6,264 bases of DNA from Clostridia bacterium. Its GTDB lineage: Bacteria; Bacillota_A; Clostridia; Christensenellales; CAG-138. Below the pieces are notes generated by a model that saw only the letters and a list, made by a program, of their open reading frames with translations, was not told the DNA's origin and did no database searches. Shown one piece after another: positions 1 through 4,937 of this stretch; position 1 is the stretch's first letter, and the number at the start of each line of letters is the position of its first letter. The translations under genes and the position numbers were made by a program. The stretch spans positions 1-6,264 of the forward strand of contig JAFZJT010000121.1 of NCBI GenBank assembly GCA_017553815.1, in the 5' to 3' direction.

Positions 1-1
1 C

Positions 2-175
2 CTTGCCTGCATAATTTACTCGGTTTTCGCTACCTCTATGCCGACGGTAGATGCTTCGGCTTCCGCGACTTCGGCGGTATGGTCGTATCTGCTTGAACTA
101 ATTGTGAACCTGCTCGTGCTTGTTGGTGCTATACGAATGAGCGATAGGATAATCCATGAGATGATAGGTATGTAA
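2..175 (+). CDS. C-terminal end of probable VirB6/TrbL-like conjugal transfer membrane protein (5' partial)
   Basis: An open frame enters from the left edge and gives 57 residues before a TAA at 173-175. The visible part holds two hydrophobic stretches, near residues 3-12 and about 28-44 of the fragment, and ends in a short polar tail (MSDRIIHEMIGM). That fits the last membrane segments of a polytopic protein. In related elements the gene just before prgI encodes the VirB6-like inner-membrane channel component of the transfer apparatus, and this fragment has the right strand and place for it. The assignment rests mainly on that context, because no diagnostic motif can be seen in so short a piece. 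Here it is separated from prgI by about 2 kb of cargo. The gene ends inside the first copy of a direct repeat and is followed at once by a hairpin terminator. Confidence 0.6.
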   Translation, partial: LACIIYSVFATSMPTVDASASATSAVWSYLLELIVNLLVLVGAIRMSDRIIHEMIGM

Positions 176-198
176 AAGGAGCGGCGCAGCGCTCCTTT
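172..198. repeat. Left copy of a direct repeat bracketing the PycTM-like gene
   Basis: This 27-base copy aligns with 831-860 at 24 identical positions, with three substitutions and one 3-base insertion in the right copy. The shared blocks are GTAAAAG, AG, GGCGC and GCGCTCCTTT. It overlaps the stop codon of the upstream transfer gene and most of the terminator hairpin. The two copies enclose exactly the PycTM-like gene and its promoter, which suggests the gene moved as a unit or was duplicated in with its terminator. Confidence 0.6.
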
Positions 199-199
199 T
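174..199. terminator. Bidirectional rho-independent terminator between convergent genes
   Basis: AAAAGGAGCG (174-183) and CGCTCCTTTT (190-199) form a perfect 10-bp stem around a 6-base loop, GCGCAG. Each strand reads into a T4 run, so it can end both the plus-strand VirB6-like gene (stop 173-175) and the minus-strand PycTM-like gene (stop 220-222). It should largely stop transcripts from the upstream transfer genes before they reach prgI. Confidence 0.85.
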
Positions 200-219
200 G
201 GGAACTTTTCCTATCTTAA

Positions 220-759
220 TCAAGGCTTAACAAGAAAGTATGATAAAGCAAGAAGTATTGTGAAAAAAGCTGTTACCGCAAAAGAAAGCAAGGATAATCT
301 AAAGTATTTATACTTTGCATTGCGAAGATCATCAAGCATTTTAATCTCATTTGTGAGGTGGTCCTGAATGCTTGATGATGTGCTGCTTTCATCAGCGCTA
401 ACATTCCTATTTAATAGTGTTAAAACTCCCAAAACAACACTCAGCACAGAAAAAGCTATGATAGCGTAAAATGCGAAGCTGATTGCGTTATTCAAAATCT
501 TTTGGGGAGATATCTTAGCACTAATTAGCTTATCTTTAATGCCAATAGCTGTGCCAAGGAATACACCAATTGAAGCTAGAATAATAGATGCTTTGGTATC
601 GGCACGAGATATTATCTCTTGAAGCTCATTTATTTTAAACTGCAAATAAGAGTGTATCTCAGAACGATCATATTGATTCCAGTCTATTTGGGTAGCCCCA
701 AAGAAAGGGGTCTTTGCTTTTGAGCAGCTTTTTTCTTTGTCACGGTTTCTGCTTTGCAT
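220..759 (-). CDS. PycTM/DUF5706-like membrane protein, candidate immunity effector (179 aa)
   Basis: The protein has a polar N-terminus, an amphipathic helix (about 33-52), then the motif ADTKAS (53-58) running into a first membrane helix (57-75). Two further helices follow (92-116 and 154-176), with a Ser-rich loop and a second polar helix between them. An Ala-Asp-x-Lys-Ala-Ser motif just before the first membrane helix is, from memory, the hallmark of the DUF5706/PycTM family, the membrane effectors of Pycsar anti-phage systems. Those respond to cyclic pyrimidine nucleotides and damage the inner membrane. The related SLATT membrane families, named for association with SMODS and SLOG genes, are the main alternative. 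The ATG has a GGGAG site at 767-771, 7 bases upstream, and a strong promoter. The gene is markedly AT-rich: sampled 60-base rows give 18-20 G/C, against 32 in a virB4 row. No cyclase gene is in the window, so any activating signal and its source are unknown. Confidence 0.7.
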   Translation of the reverse strand: MQSRNRDKEKSCSKAKTPFFGATQIDWNQYDRSEIHSYLQFKINELQEIISRADTKASIILASIGVFLGTAIGIKDKLISAKISPQKILNNAISFAFYAIIAFSVLSVVLGVLTLLNRNVSADESSTSSSIQDHLTNEIKMLDDLRNAKYKYFRLSLLSFAVTAFFTILLALSYFLVKP

Positions 760-799
760 AATCTAACTCCCAAATCCTTAAGTATTATAACTGTCACCG

Positions 800-828
800 A
801 TTTTATCATATTTCAGCGGGTTTATCAA
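800..828 (-). promoter_or_regulatory. Sigma-70-type promoter of the PycTM-like gene
   Basis: Reading the minus strand, TTGATA (828-823) and TAAAAT (805-800) are separated by exactly 17 bases. The predicted transcript begins near 793 and has a leader of about 35 bases before the ATG at 759. No operator-like palindrome is visible in it, so expression may be constitutive. The -35 begins two bases beyond the right direct repeat copy, so promoter and gene lie together between the repeats. Confidence 0.7.
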
Positions 829-830
829 CA

Positions 831-860
831 GTAAAAGAAGAGGCGCCGCGGCGCTCCTTT
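831..860. repeat. Right copy of a direct repeat bracketing the PycTM-like gene
   Basis: This 30-base copy matches 172-198 in the same orientation, as described there. Here it carries an extra CGC, which turns the hairpin core into the 12-base palindrome at 843-854. It lies between the end of the 111-residue membrane protein gene and the promoter of the PycTM-like gene. Confidence 0.6.
836..860 (-). terminator. Probable terminator of the 111-residue membrane protein gene
   Basis: On the minus strand, just after the stop codon at 874-876, a GC-rich palindrome (GCGCCGCGGCGC, 843-854) is extended by GAG/CTC arms and followed by a T-rich tail (TCTTCTTTT). The stem needs a bulge and a tight loop, so it is weaker than the related hairpin at 174-199. 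Confidence 0.45.
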
Positions 861-873
861 GTGATAGCTTGAT

Positions 874-1209
874 TCATTCCCCGATCGCTGTCAGGTCTGT
901 ATAGCAGCCGGGCTTTTTCTTGAGTTCTTCTATGAACATCTTCTGCCACAGCCTTTCGGCTCGCTTATCCTGAACCTTTTCTGCGATGAGGCGGAAAAGG
1001 CTTCCGAGCCACATGAGGGCGATCAGTCCGTACATACAATAGGCGATTATGTATGCGGTGCTGTTCGCCTGCTCAGAAAGGAATGGAAGGATAAAACCCG
1101 CGGCGAAGCCGTAAAGCGTCGGAATGCCGCAGACAGCGAGCTTTGGCGAGCGCAGCGCCATGCCGATTATCCAAAGGATGAGTCCTGCTATGTATATGTA
1201 CTTTATCAT
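874..1209 (-). CDS. Hypothetical three-helix membrane protein (111 aa)
   Basis: I do not recognise this protein. It starts directly with a membrane helix (residues 4-19), has a second helix at 25-44 and a third at 52-76, and ends in a charged, mostly basic tail (77-100) that should be cytosolic. The ATG at 1209 is chosen because GGAGG lies 8 bases upstream. A longer frame from a TTG at 1275 has no such site and would abut the preceding stop. It lies downstream of the XRE gene on the same strand, 66 bases away, so the two may be co-transcribed, although a weak promoter is possible in the gap. Its position between a repressor and a membrane effector-like protein makes a role in the same module possible, but nothing in the sequence shows a function. 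Confidence 0.75.
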   Translation of the reverse strand: MIKYIYIAGLILWIIGMALRSPKLAVCGIPTLYGFAAGFILPFLSEQANSTAYIIAYCMYGLIALMWLGSLFRLIAEKVQDKRAERLWQKMFIEELKKKPGCYTDLTAIGE

Positions 1210-1233
1210 TTCCGTATCCTCCGTTTTTTCTTT

Positions 1234-1242
1234 ATTGTACCA
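1234..1242 (-). promoter_or_regulatory. Possible extended -10 promoter of the 111-residue membrane protein gene
   Basis: The minus strand reads TGGTACAAT, an extended -10 (TGn plus TACAAT), about 25 bases before the start codon. No good -35 lies at the expected distance, so this is a weak candidate. The gene could equally be read through from the XRE gene. Confidence 0.35.
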
Positions 1243-1275
1243 TCTGCGAGAAAAGAAAACGAGGATGTCGATCAA

Positions 1276-1518
1276 TTATTCATCATCGAATATCGTTGCA
1301 TTCATAATATCAAAGTCAAGAAACTCAGATACCGTCATCCCGAGGCCCGTTGCTATTCTGTGCAGTGTTCTCAAGGACGGGTTCTTTGTATTGCCCTTTG
1401 AGATGTTATCGAGTGTTGATTGGCGCAGCCCCGAAAGCGTTGCCAGTTTATTCAGCGTGATTCCCCTTTGCCTGCAAACCTCGTTGCAGCGATAAGCGAT
1501 AGCTTCACCGTAATTCAT
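1276..1518 (-). CDS. XRE/Cro-CI family helix-turn-helix regulator (80 aa)
   Basis: This is a small single-domain DNA-binding protein of the Cro/CI (XRE) fold. The helix-turn-helix is clear: LNKLATLSG (22-30) as the first helix and RQSTLDNISKG (32-42) as the recognition helix. SLRTLHRIATGLGMTVSEFL (48-67) forms the usual fourth and fifth helices. There is no extra sensor domain, and the short acidic tail ends in DDE. The ATG at 1518 has GGAGG five bases upstream. A frame open to 1578 adds 20 residues with no ribosome site and is rejected. The gene is divergent from the SLOG gene across 138 bases that hold two matched palindromes on the SLOG promoter and a weaker one near its own start. The simplest reading is a repressor of the SLOG promoter that also represses itself. 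Binding is inferred from position only. Confidence 0.9.
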   Translation of the reverse strand: MNYGEAIAYRCNEVCRQRGITLNKLATLSGLRQSTLDNISKGNTKNPSLRTLHRIATGLGMTVSEFLDFDIMNATIFDDE

Positions 1519-1530
1519 ATTGCCCTCCGT

Positions 1531-1546
1531 TACCCTTATATGGTTA
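1531..1546. promoter_or_regulatory. Degenerate third operator-like site by the XRE gene
   Basis: TACCCTTATATGGTTA matches the better palindrome at 1628-1643 at 12 of 16 positions, keeping the CATGGTTA-like right arm better than the left. It lies 12 bases upstream of the XRE start codon, where binding would block the XRE gene's own transcription. Chance similarity is possible in AT-rich leader sequence. Confidence 0.35.
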
Positions 1547-1550
1547 GTCG

Positions 1551-1578
1551 TTCTTACAAAGAATATCAGAGGGAACAA
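1551..1578 (-). promoter_or_regulatory. Possible promoter of the XRE regulator gene
   Basis: The minus strand has TTGTTC (1578-1573) and TAAGAA (1556-1551) with a 16-base gap, giving a start near 1544 and a leader of about 26 bases. Both hexamers are poor matches, as expected for a weakly expressed regulator. A second TATAAG at 1540-1535 would start transcription inside the ribosome site and is less likely. Confidence 0.35.
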
Positions 1579-1586
1579 GCAATAAC

Positions 1587-1602
1587 TAACCGCGCACGGT
1601 TG
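1587..1602. promoter_or_regulatory. Operator 1, palindrome overlapping the -35 of the SLOG promoter
   Basis: TAACCGCGCACGGTTG contains the inverted repeat AACCG-CGCA-CGGTT (arms at 1588-1592 and 1597-1601). It matches operator 2 at 13 of 16 positions and lies 41 bases, about four helical turns, upstream of it. Its end overlaps the first three bases of the -35 TTGACT. It is typical in size and symmetry for a site bound by an XRE dimer. Confidence 0.7.
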
Positions 1603-1627
1603 ACTTATCGGCTGTTTTTGATAATAT
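1600..1627 (+). promoter_or_regulatory. Promoter of the SLOG gene, flanked by operators
   Basis: TTGACT (1600-1605) and TAATAT (1622-1627) are 16 bases apart, placing the start of transcription near 1634, inside operator 2. It is the last plus-strand promoter I can see before prgI, so it may also feed the downstream transfer genes. Confidence 0.65.
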
Positions 1628-1643
1628 TAACCGTGCATGGTTA
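1628..1643. promoter_or_regulatory. Operator 2, palindrome at the SLOG transcription start
   Basis: TAACCGTGCATGGTTA is a 16-base palindrome with a single mismatched pair (G1633 opposite T1638). It begins directly after the -10 and ends one base before the AGGAGG ribosome site. Occupancy would block RNA polymerase at the promoter start. Together with operator 1 it allows cooperative binding or a small loop. Confidence 0.7.
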
Positions 1644-1656
1644 TAGGAGGTGCAAT

Positions 1657-2199
1657 ATGGATAGGGTAAATAGCTGCTGTTTCACGGGACACCGACCGCA
1701 AAAGCTTCCGTGGGGATTCGATGAAGCCGATCCTCGGTGTGCCGCGTTGATGGAAAAGCTTTATAAGGCAATTCGCTTCGCTGTGCATAAGGGCAAAACG
1801 CGATTCTATACTGGTATGGCTATGGGAACCGACATCTGGTGCGCAGAGCTCGTGATTGATCTAAAACGGAAATTGCCCGATGCTGGAATCAAGCTGATTG
1901 CCGTCATTCCACACAAAGGGCAGGAATCCCGCTTTTCAAATGAATGGAAGGCACGGTATAAATATGTGCTTCAAAATGCGGACGAGCGGATGGTGCTGCA
2001 AAATCACTATACGCAGGGCTGTATGCAGCGACGAAACCGCTATATGGTGGACAACTCATCAATGCTTATCGCGGTCTATTCGGGAGATGCGGGAGGAACT
2101 AAGGATACTTTCGATTATGCGGTTTCAAAAGGGCTTTCGATCATTTGGATTGAGCAGGCATCGGGAAGGATCAAAACTAACTTTCAATTCAAGGATTAA
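1657..2199 (+). CDS. SLOG-domain protein of the DUF1273/YpsA-like group (180 aa)
   Basis: This is a single Rossmann-like SLOG domain. The first strand ends in CCFTGHRP (7-14). The glycine loop GMAMGTD (53-59) precedes the helix bearing E63. IPHKGQESRF (84-93) and the segment RNRYMVDNSS (126-135) follow, then the strand LIAVYSGDAGGTK (137-149), which ends in a second glycine loop. These are the marks of the YpsA-like branch, related to DprA and LOG proteins, which bind nucleotides or nucleotide-derived ligands. The exact ligand and activity of this branch are not established. The ATG at 1657 has AGGAGG at 1645-1650, 6 bases upstream. An open frame reaching back to 1420 crosses the promoter and antisense gene and is not coding. 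The gene is divergent from the XRE gene and sits behind a twin-operator promoter. SLOG genes are known neighbours of membrane effectors in predicted nucleotide-signalling defence loci, but many also sit in mobile elements with no proven role. Confidence 0.85.
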   Translation: MDRVNSCCFTGHRPQKLPWGFDEADPRCAALMEKLYKAIRFAVHKGKTRFYTGMAMGTDIWCAELVIDLKRKLPDAGIKLIAVIPHKGQESRFSNEWKARYKYVLQNADERMVLQNHYTQGCMQRRNRYMVDNSSMLIAVYSGDAGGTKDTFDYAVSKGLSIIWIEQASGRIKTNFQFKD

Positions 2200-2204
2200 A
2201 GTAC

Positions 2205-2222
2205 GGGCGGCTCAAGCCGCCC
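2205..2222 (+). terminator. Hairpin after the SLOG gene, weak or leaky terminator
   Basis: GGGCGGC (2205-2211) and GCCGCCC (2216-2222) form a perfect 7-bp stem with a TCAA loop, just after the SLOG stop. The following TGTTTCT is only modestly T-rich, so termination may be partial. It lies ten bases before the prgI ribosome site. No promoter is visible between it and prgI, which implies that prgI-virB4 depends on read-through. It could alternatively serve as an mRNA processing or stabilising structure. Confidence 0.5.
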
Positions 2223-2249
2223 TGTTTCTATGGAGGTAATAACTAAAAT

Positions 2250-2600
2250 ATGGAAATAAAAATCAACAAAGAGATTCGTGATTATCAGGAATCGATTATC
2301 ATGGGGCTGTCCGCAAGGCAGTTCCTTTTTTCTGCCGCAGCGGTCGCTGTTGCGGTCGGCGTGTACTTCGGCCTTAAAGAACCGCTCGGCTCGGAAACGG
2401 TGAGCTGGGTATGTGTGCTTGCGGCGTTCCCGTTCGCAGCGCTCGGCTTTATACGCTACCACGGCATGACAGCGGAGCAGTTCGCGGGAGCATACATTCG
2501 GCATATGAGTACGCCGAAGGAGCTTATCTTCGTTCCGAAAAACTTATACGCCGCAGTTATGGCGGATACGCGCTTGGGTGAGGTGATCCGCTGTGATTAA
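2250..2600 (+). CDS. PrgI-family conjugal transfer membrane protein (116 aa)
   Basis: This is a small inner-membrane component of Gram-positive type IV secretion systems, equivalent in place to the CD1111/PrgI family and thought to act with VirB4 and VirB6 at the membrane channel. The N-terminus MEIKINKEIRDYQESI followed by GLSARQF (19-25) is the family signature. Two hydrophobic helices follow (23-41 and 49-69) and are separated by a short polar hairpin. A cytosolic tail then carries the GMTAEQF motif (72-78) and a KELIF-type strand. The length is usual for the family. The ATG at 2250 has GGAGG at 2232-2236, a long 13-base spacing that may lower translation. Its end overlaps the virB4 start by 8 bases, which indicates translational coupling. 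In this window it is cut off from the upstream transfer genes by the cargo. Confidence 0.93.
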   Translation: MEIKINKEIRDYQESIIMGLSARQFLFSAAAVAVAVGVYFGLKEPLGSETVSWVCVLAAFPFAALGFIRYHGMTAEQFAGAYIRHMSTPKELIFVPKNLYAAVMADTRLGEVIRCD

Positions 2601-4926
2601 AACGCTCAAGGCGATAATGCGCGGCGACAGGGACAATTTCAAGATACCGCGCACCGTTCAGGACACAATTCCGATAAAGCGTATCTGGGACGACGGCACT
2701 TTCCTTGCGTGGAACAAATACACAAAGAGCTTCAAGTTCACGGATATAAACTATTCTGTCGCATCTGCGGAGGATCAGATGGATATGTTCCTTATGTACT
2801 GCGACCTTATCAACTCCCTTGAAGTCGGAGCTACCACCAAGATCAGCATAAACAACCGCAGGGTATCAAAGCGCAATTTCAAGTCCTTCCTCTTTCAAAT
2901 GCACGGCGATGAGCTCGACAAGTATCGTGCGGAGTTCAACGATATCCTTACAACCAAAGCAACGACCGGAAGCTGCATTATTCAGGAGAAGTATGTAACG
3001 GTATCGGTCATCAAGCGCAACATAGAGGAAGCGAGGATATTCTTCAACCGTGTGTATTCGGAGCTGGTTTCGCGGTTCGCCGCGCTTTCATCCACGCTCG
3101 TTGAACTCAATGCCGCCGAAAGGCTTCGCATACTGCATGATTTCTACCGCGCAGGTGAAGAAGATAATTTCCGCTTCGATATCGGCTCCTCTCGGCGCAA
3201 AGGACATTCCTTTAAGGATAATATCGCGCCTGCGAGTATGAGCGTACTTCCCAACTGCATCAAGATCGGCGAGAAGTATGCGCGGGTGCTGTTTCTTAAA
3301 GAATATCCATCGTTCATTAAGGACAGCATGATAACCGAGCTTTGCGAAATGCAGCGGAATATGATGCTCTCGGTCGATATTATTCCTGTTCCTACGGATG
3401 AAGCGGTTAAAGAGGTCGAAAGGAAACTGCTTGGCACAGAATCGGAGATAGCCAAATGGCAGCGCAAGCAGAATAACAATAACAACTTTGCCGCGATAGT
3501 GCCGTATGATCTTGAACAGCAGCGCAAGGAATCCACGGAATTTTTGAACGATCTTACCAACCGAGATCAGCGCATGATGTTCGTAACCGTTACGGCTATA
3601 CACATGGCGGACACAATGGAGCAGCTCGACGCGGACACGGAAGCGTTTCTCTCAGTCGCAAGAAAGCATCTGTGCGACTTCGATACGCTTTCCTATCAGC
3701 AGCTTCAGGGCTTGATAACGGTGCTCCCGATAGGGCTTCGCAAGATAAACGCGATAAGAACGCTCACAACGGAAAGCACCGCCGTTTTAATGCCGTTTCG
3801 AGCGCAGGAGATCTCGCATAAAGACGGCACATACTGCGGTCAAAACGCGATCAGCCGCAACCTTATCTTTGTGAACAGGCGCGAGCTTCTGAACGGCAAT
3901 AGTTATTATCTCGGCACATCGGGTTCGGGCAAATCGTTCTTTGCAAAGCGCGAGATCGTTCAGCTCATCATACGCGGCGATTGCGACGTTATCATACTCG
4001 ATCCCGAAAGGGAGTACACGCCGCTTGTAAGCGCGCTCGGAGGTTCGATCATACGAATATCCGCCGATTCTCCCATGCATCTTAACCCGATGGATATGGA
4101 TATCGATTACTCCGATTCAGAGAACCCGATTACGCTTAAAAACGAGTTCGTGCTTTCGCTATGCGAGCTGCTTATCGGCTCAGGCAGGATTAGCCCGAAG
4201 GAGAAGTCGATAATCGACCGCTGCACCACGCTCATCTACCGCGATTACATGAAGAGCGGCTTCAAATGCGAGCCGCCCACGCTCAAGGACTTCCATCGCG
4301 AACTTATAAATCAGCCCGAACCCGAAGCGAAGGACGTTGCGCTTGCGATAGAGCTGTTTACGGACGGTTCGCTCGATACCTTTGCAAGGCATACGAACGT
4401 CGATACCGAGAACTCGGTCATCTGCTACGATATCCACGATCTCGGAAAGCAGCTCAAGCCCATCGGTATGCTTGTTACCCTCGATGCGATCTATAACCGC
4501 ATACTCAAGAATAAGCGCAAGGGCAGATCGACCTTCGTGTTCATCGACGAGATTTACCTGCTGTTCTCCAGCGCGTACAGTTCCAACTTCCTTTTTGAAC
4601 AATGGAAGCGAGCAAGGAAGCACAACGCTTTCTATACGGGTATCTCACAGAATGTTGAGGACCTTTTGCAGTCGCATACCGCAAGAACGATGCTTGCGAA
4701 CTCGGAGTTCATAACGCTGCTCAATCAGGCTGCTACCGACAGGCAGGAGCTTTCAAAGCTGCTCGGAATATCAGATACTCAGCTCTCGTATGTAACGAAC
4801 GCCGAAGCGGGTAAAGGCTTACTTGTATGCGCGGGCAGCGTAGTGCCTTTCGAGGATAAGTTCCCAATGAACACCGAGCTCTATAAGCTTATGACCACCA
4901 AGCCCAAAGAGGTCATGGCTTCATAG
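2593..4926 (+). CDS. virB4: VirB4-like conjugal transfer ATPase (777 aa)
   Basis: This is the cytoplasmic ATPase that powers assembly and transfer by the type IV secretion channel, close to the CD1110 family. The N-terminal half (about 1-400) is the VirB4 membrane-side domain, with family motifs such as RTVQDTIPI near residue 20 and KDSMITELCEMQRNMM near 240. The C-terminal half is the RecA-like motor, with Walker A GTSGSGKS (441-448), LDPEREY (469-475), Walker B FVFIDE (648-653) and the conserved NSEF...LLNQA segment (703-712) before the YVTNAEAG motif. All catalytic residues are present and the length is normal, so the enzyme looks intact. The start is GTG at 2593, inside the end of prgI, with AGGTGA about 7 bases upstream. 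The downstream hydrolase gene begins 11 bases after the stop, completing a tight operon. Confidence 0.96.
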   Translation: MIKTLKAIMRGDRDNFKIPRTVQDTIPIKRIWDDGTFLAWNKYTKSFKFTDINYSVASAEDQMDMFLMYCDLINSLEVGATTKISINNRRVSKRNFKSFLFQMHGDELDKYRAEFNDILTTKATTGSCIIQEKYVTVSVIKRNIEEARIFFNRVYSELVSRFAALSSTLVELNAAERLRILHDFYRAGEEDNFRFDIGSSRRKGHSFKDNIAPASMSVLPNCIKIGEKYARVLFLKEYPSFIKDSMITELCEMQRNMMLSVDIIPVPTDEAVKEVERKLLGTESEIAKWQRKQNNNNNFAAIVPYDLEQQRKESTEFLNDLTNRDQRMMFVTVTAIHMADTMEQLDADTEAFLSVARKHLCDFDTLSYQQLQGLITVLPIGLRKINAIRTLTTESTAVLMPFRAQEISHKDGTYCGQNAISRNLIFVNRRELLNGNSYYLGTSGSGKSFFAKREIVQLIIRGDCDVIILDPEREYTPLVSALGGSIIRISADSPMHLNPMDMDIDYSDSENPITLKNEFVLSLCELLIGSGRISPKEKSIIDRCTTLIYRDYMKSGFKCEPPTLKDFHRELINQPEPEAKDVALAIELFTDGSLDTFARHTNVDTENSVICYDIHDLGKQLKPIGMLVTLDAIYNRILKNKRKGRSTFVFIDEIYLLFSSAYSSNFLFEQWKRARKHNAFYTGISQNVEDLLQSHTARTMLANSEFITLLNQAATDRQELSKLLGISDTQLSYVTNAEAGKGLLVCAGSVVPFEDKFPMNTELYKLMTTKPKEVMAS

Positions 4927-4937
4927 GGGGTGAGAAA

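Larger units (their letters stand above)
176..2249. other. Cargo island interrupting the conjugation operon between virB6-like gene and prgI
   Basis: Four genes unrelated to secretion lie here, three on the opposite strand to the transfer genes: a PycTM-like membrane protein, an unrecognised membrane protein, an XRE repressor and a SLOG protein. In related elements, as I recall them, the flanking transfer genes are adjacent, so the stretch is best read as inserted cargo. Hairpins lie at or near both ends (174-199 and 2205-2222). No transposase or integrase is present, so the mode of insertion is unknown. Confidence 0.65.

Noticed and set aside
784..789. Perfect minus-strand TATAAT in the leader of the PycTM-like gene
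   Set aside because: No -35 or extended -10 lies at the proper distance, whereas TTGATA-N17-TAAAAT just upstream forms a complete promoter.
1210..1275. 22-residue N-terminal extension of the minus-strand membrane protein from a TTG
   Set aside because: There is no ribosome site before 1275, while GGAGG stands at the right distance from the ATG at 1209, which leads straight into a membrane helix.
1519..1578. 20-residue N-terminal extension of the XRE regulator
   Set aside because: It lacks a ribosome site and falls over the predicted promoter. The ATG at 1518 has a strong GGAGG and gives a normal XRE length.
1420..1656. Upstream extension of the SLOG frame (open from 1420)
   Set aside because: It crosses the promoter, both operators and the antisense XRE gene, and has no ribosome site. 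The ATG at 1657 with AGGAGG 6 bases upstream is the clear start and gives the family N-terminus.
176..2249. Nucleotide cyclase, retron, toxin-antitoxin RNA, CRISPR array or tRNA within the cargo
   Set aside because: I looked for a cyclase partner for the PycTM-like protein and for repeat arrays or structured RNAs. All sizeable frames are accounted for, and no such feature is visible.
3088..4623. Long open frames antisense to virB4 (3088-3603, 3144-3560, 3787-4080, 4180-4623)
   Set aside because: They lie inside an intact, well-conserved virB4 gene, show no recognisable domains and are explained by its codon bias.
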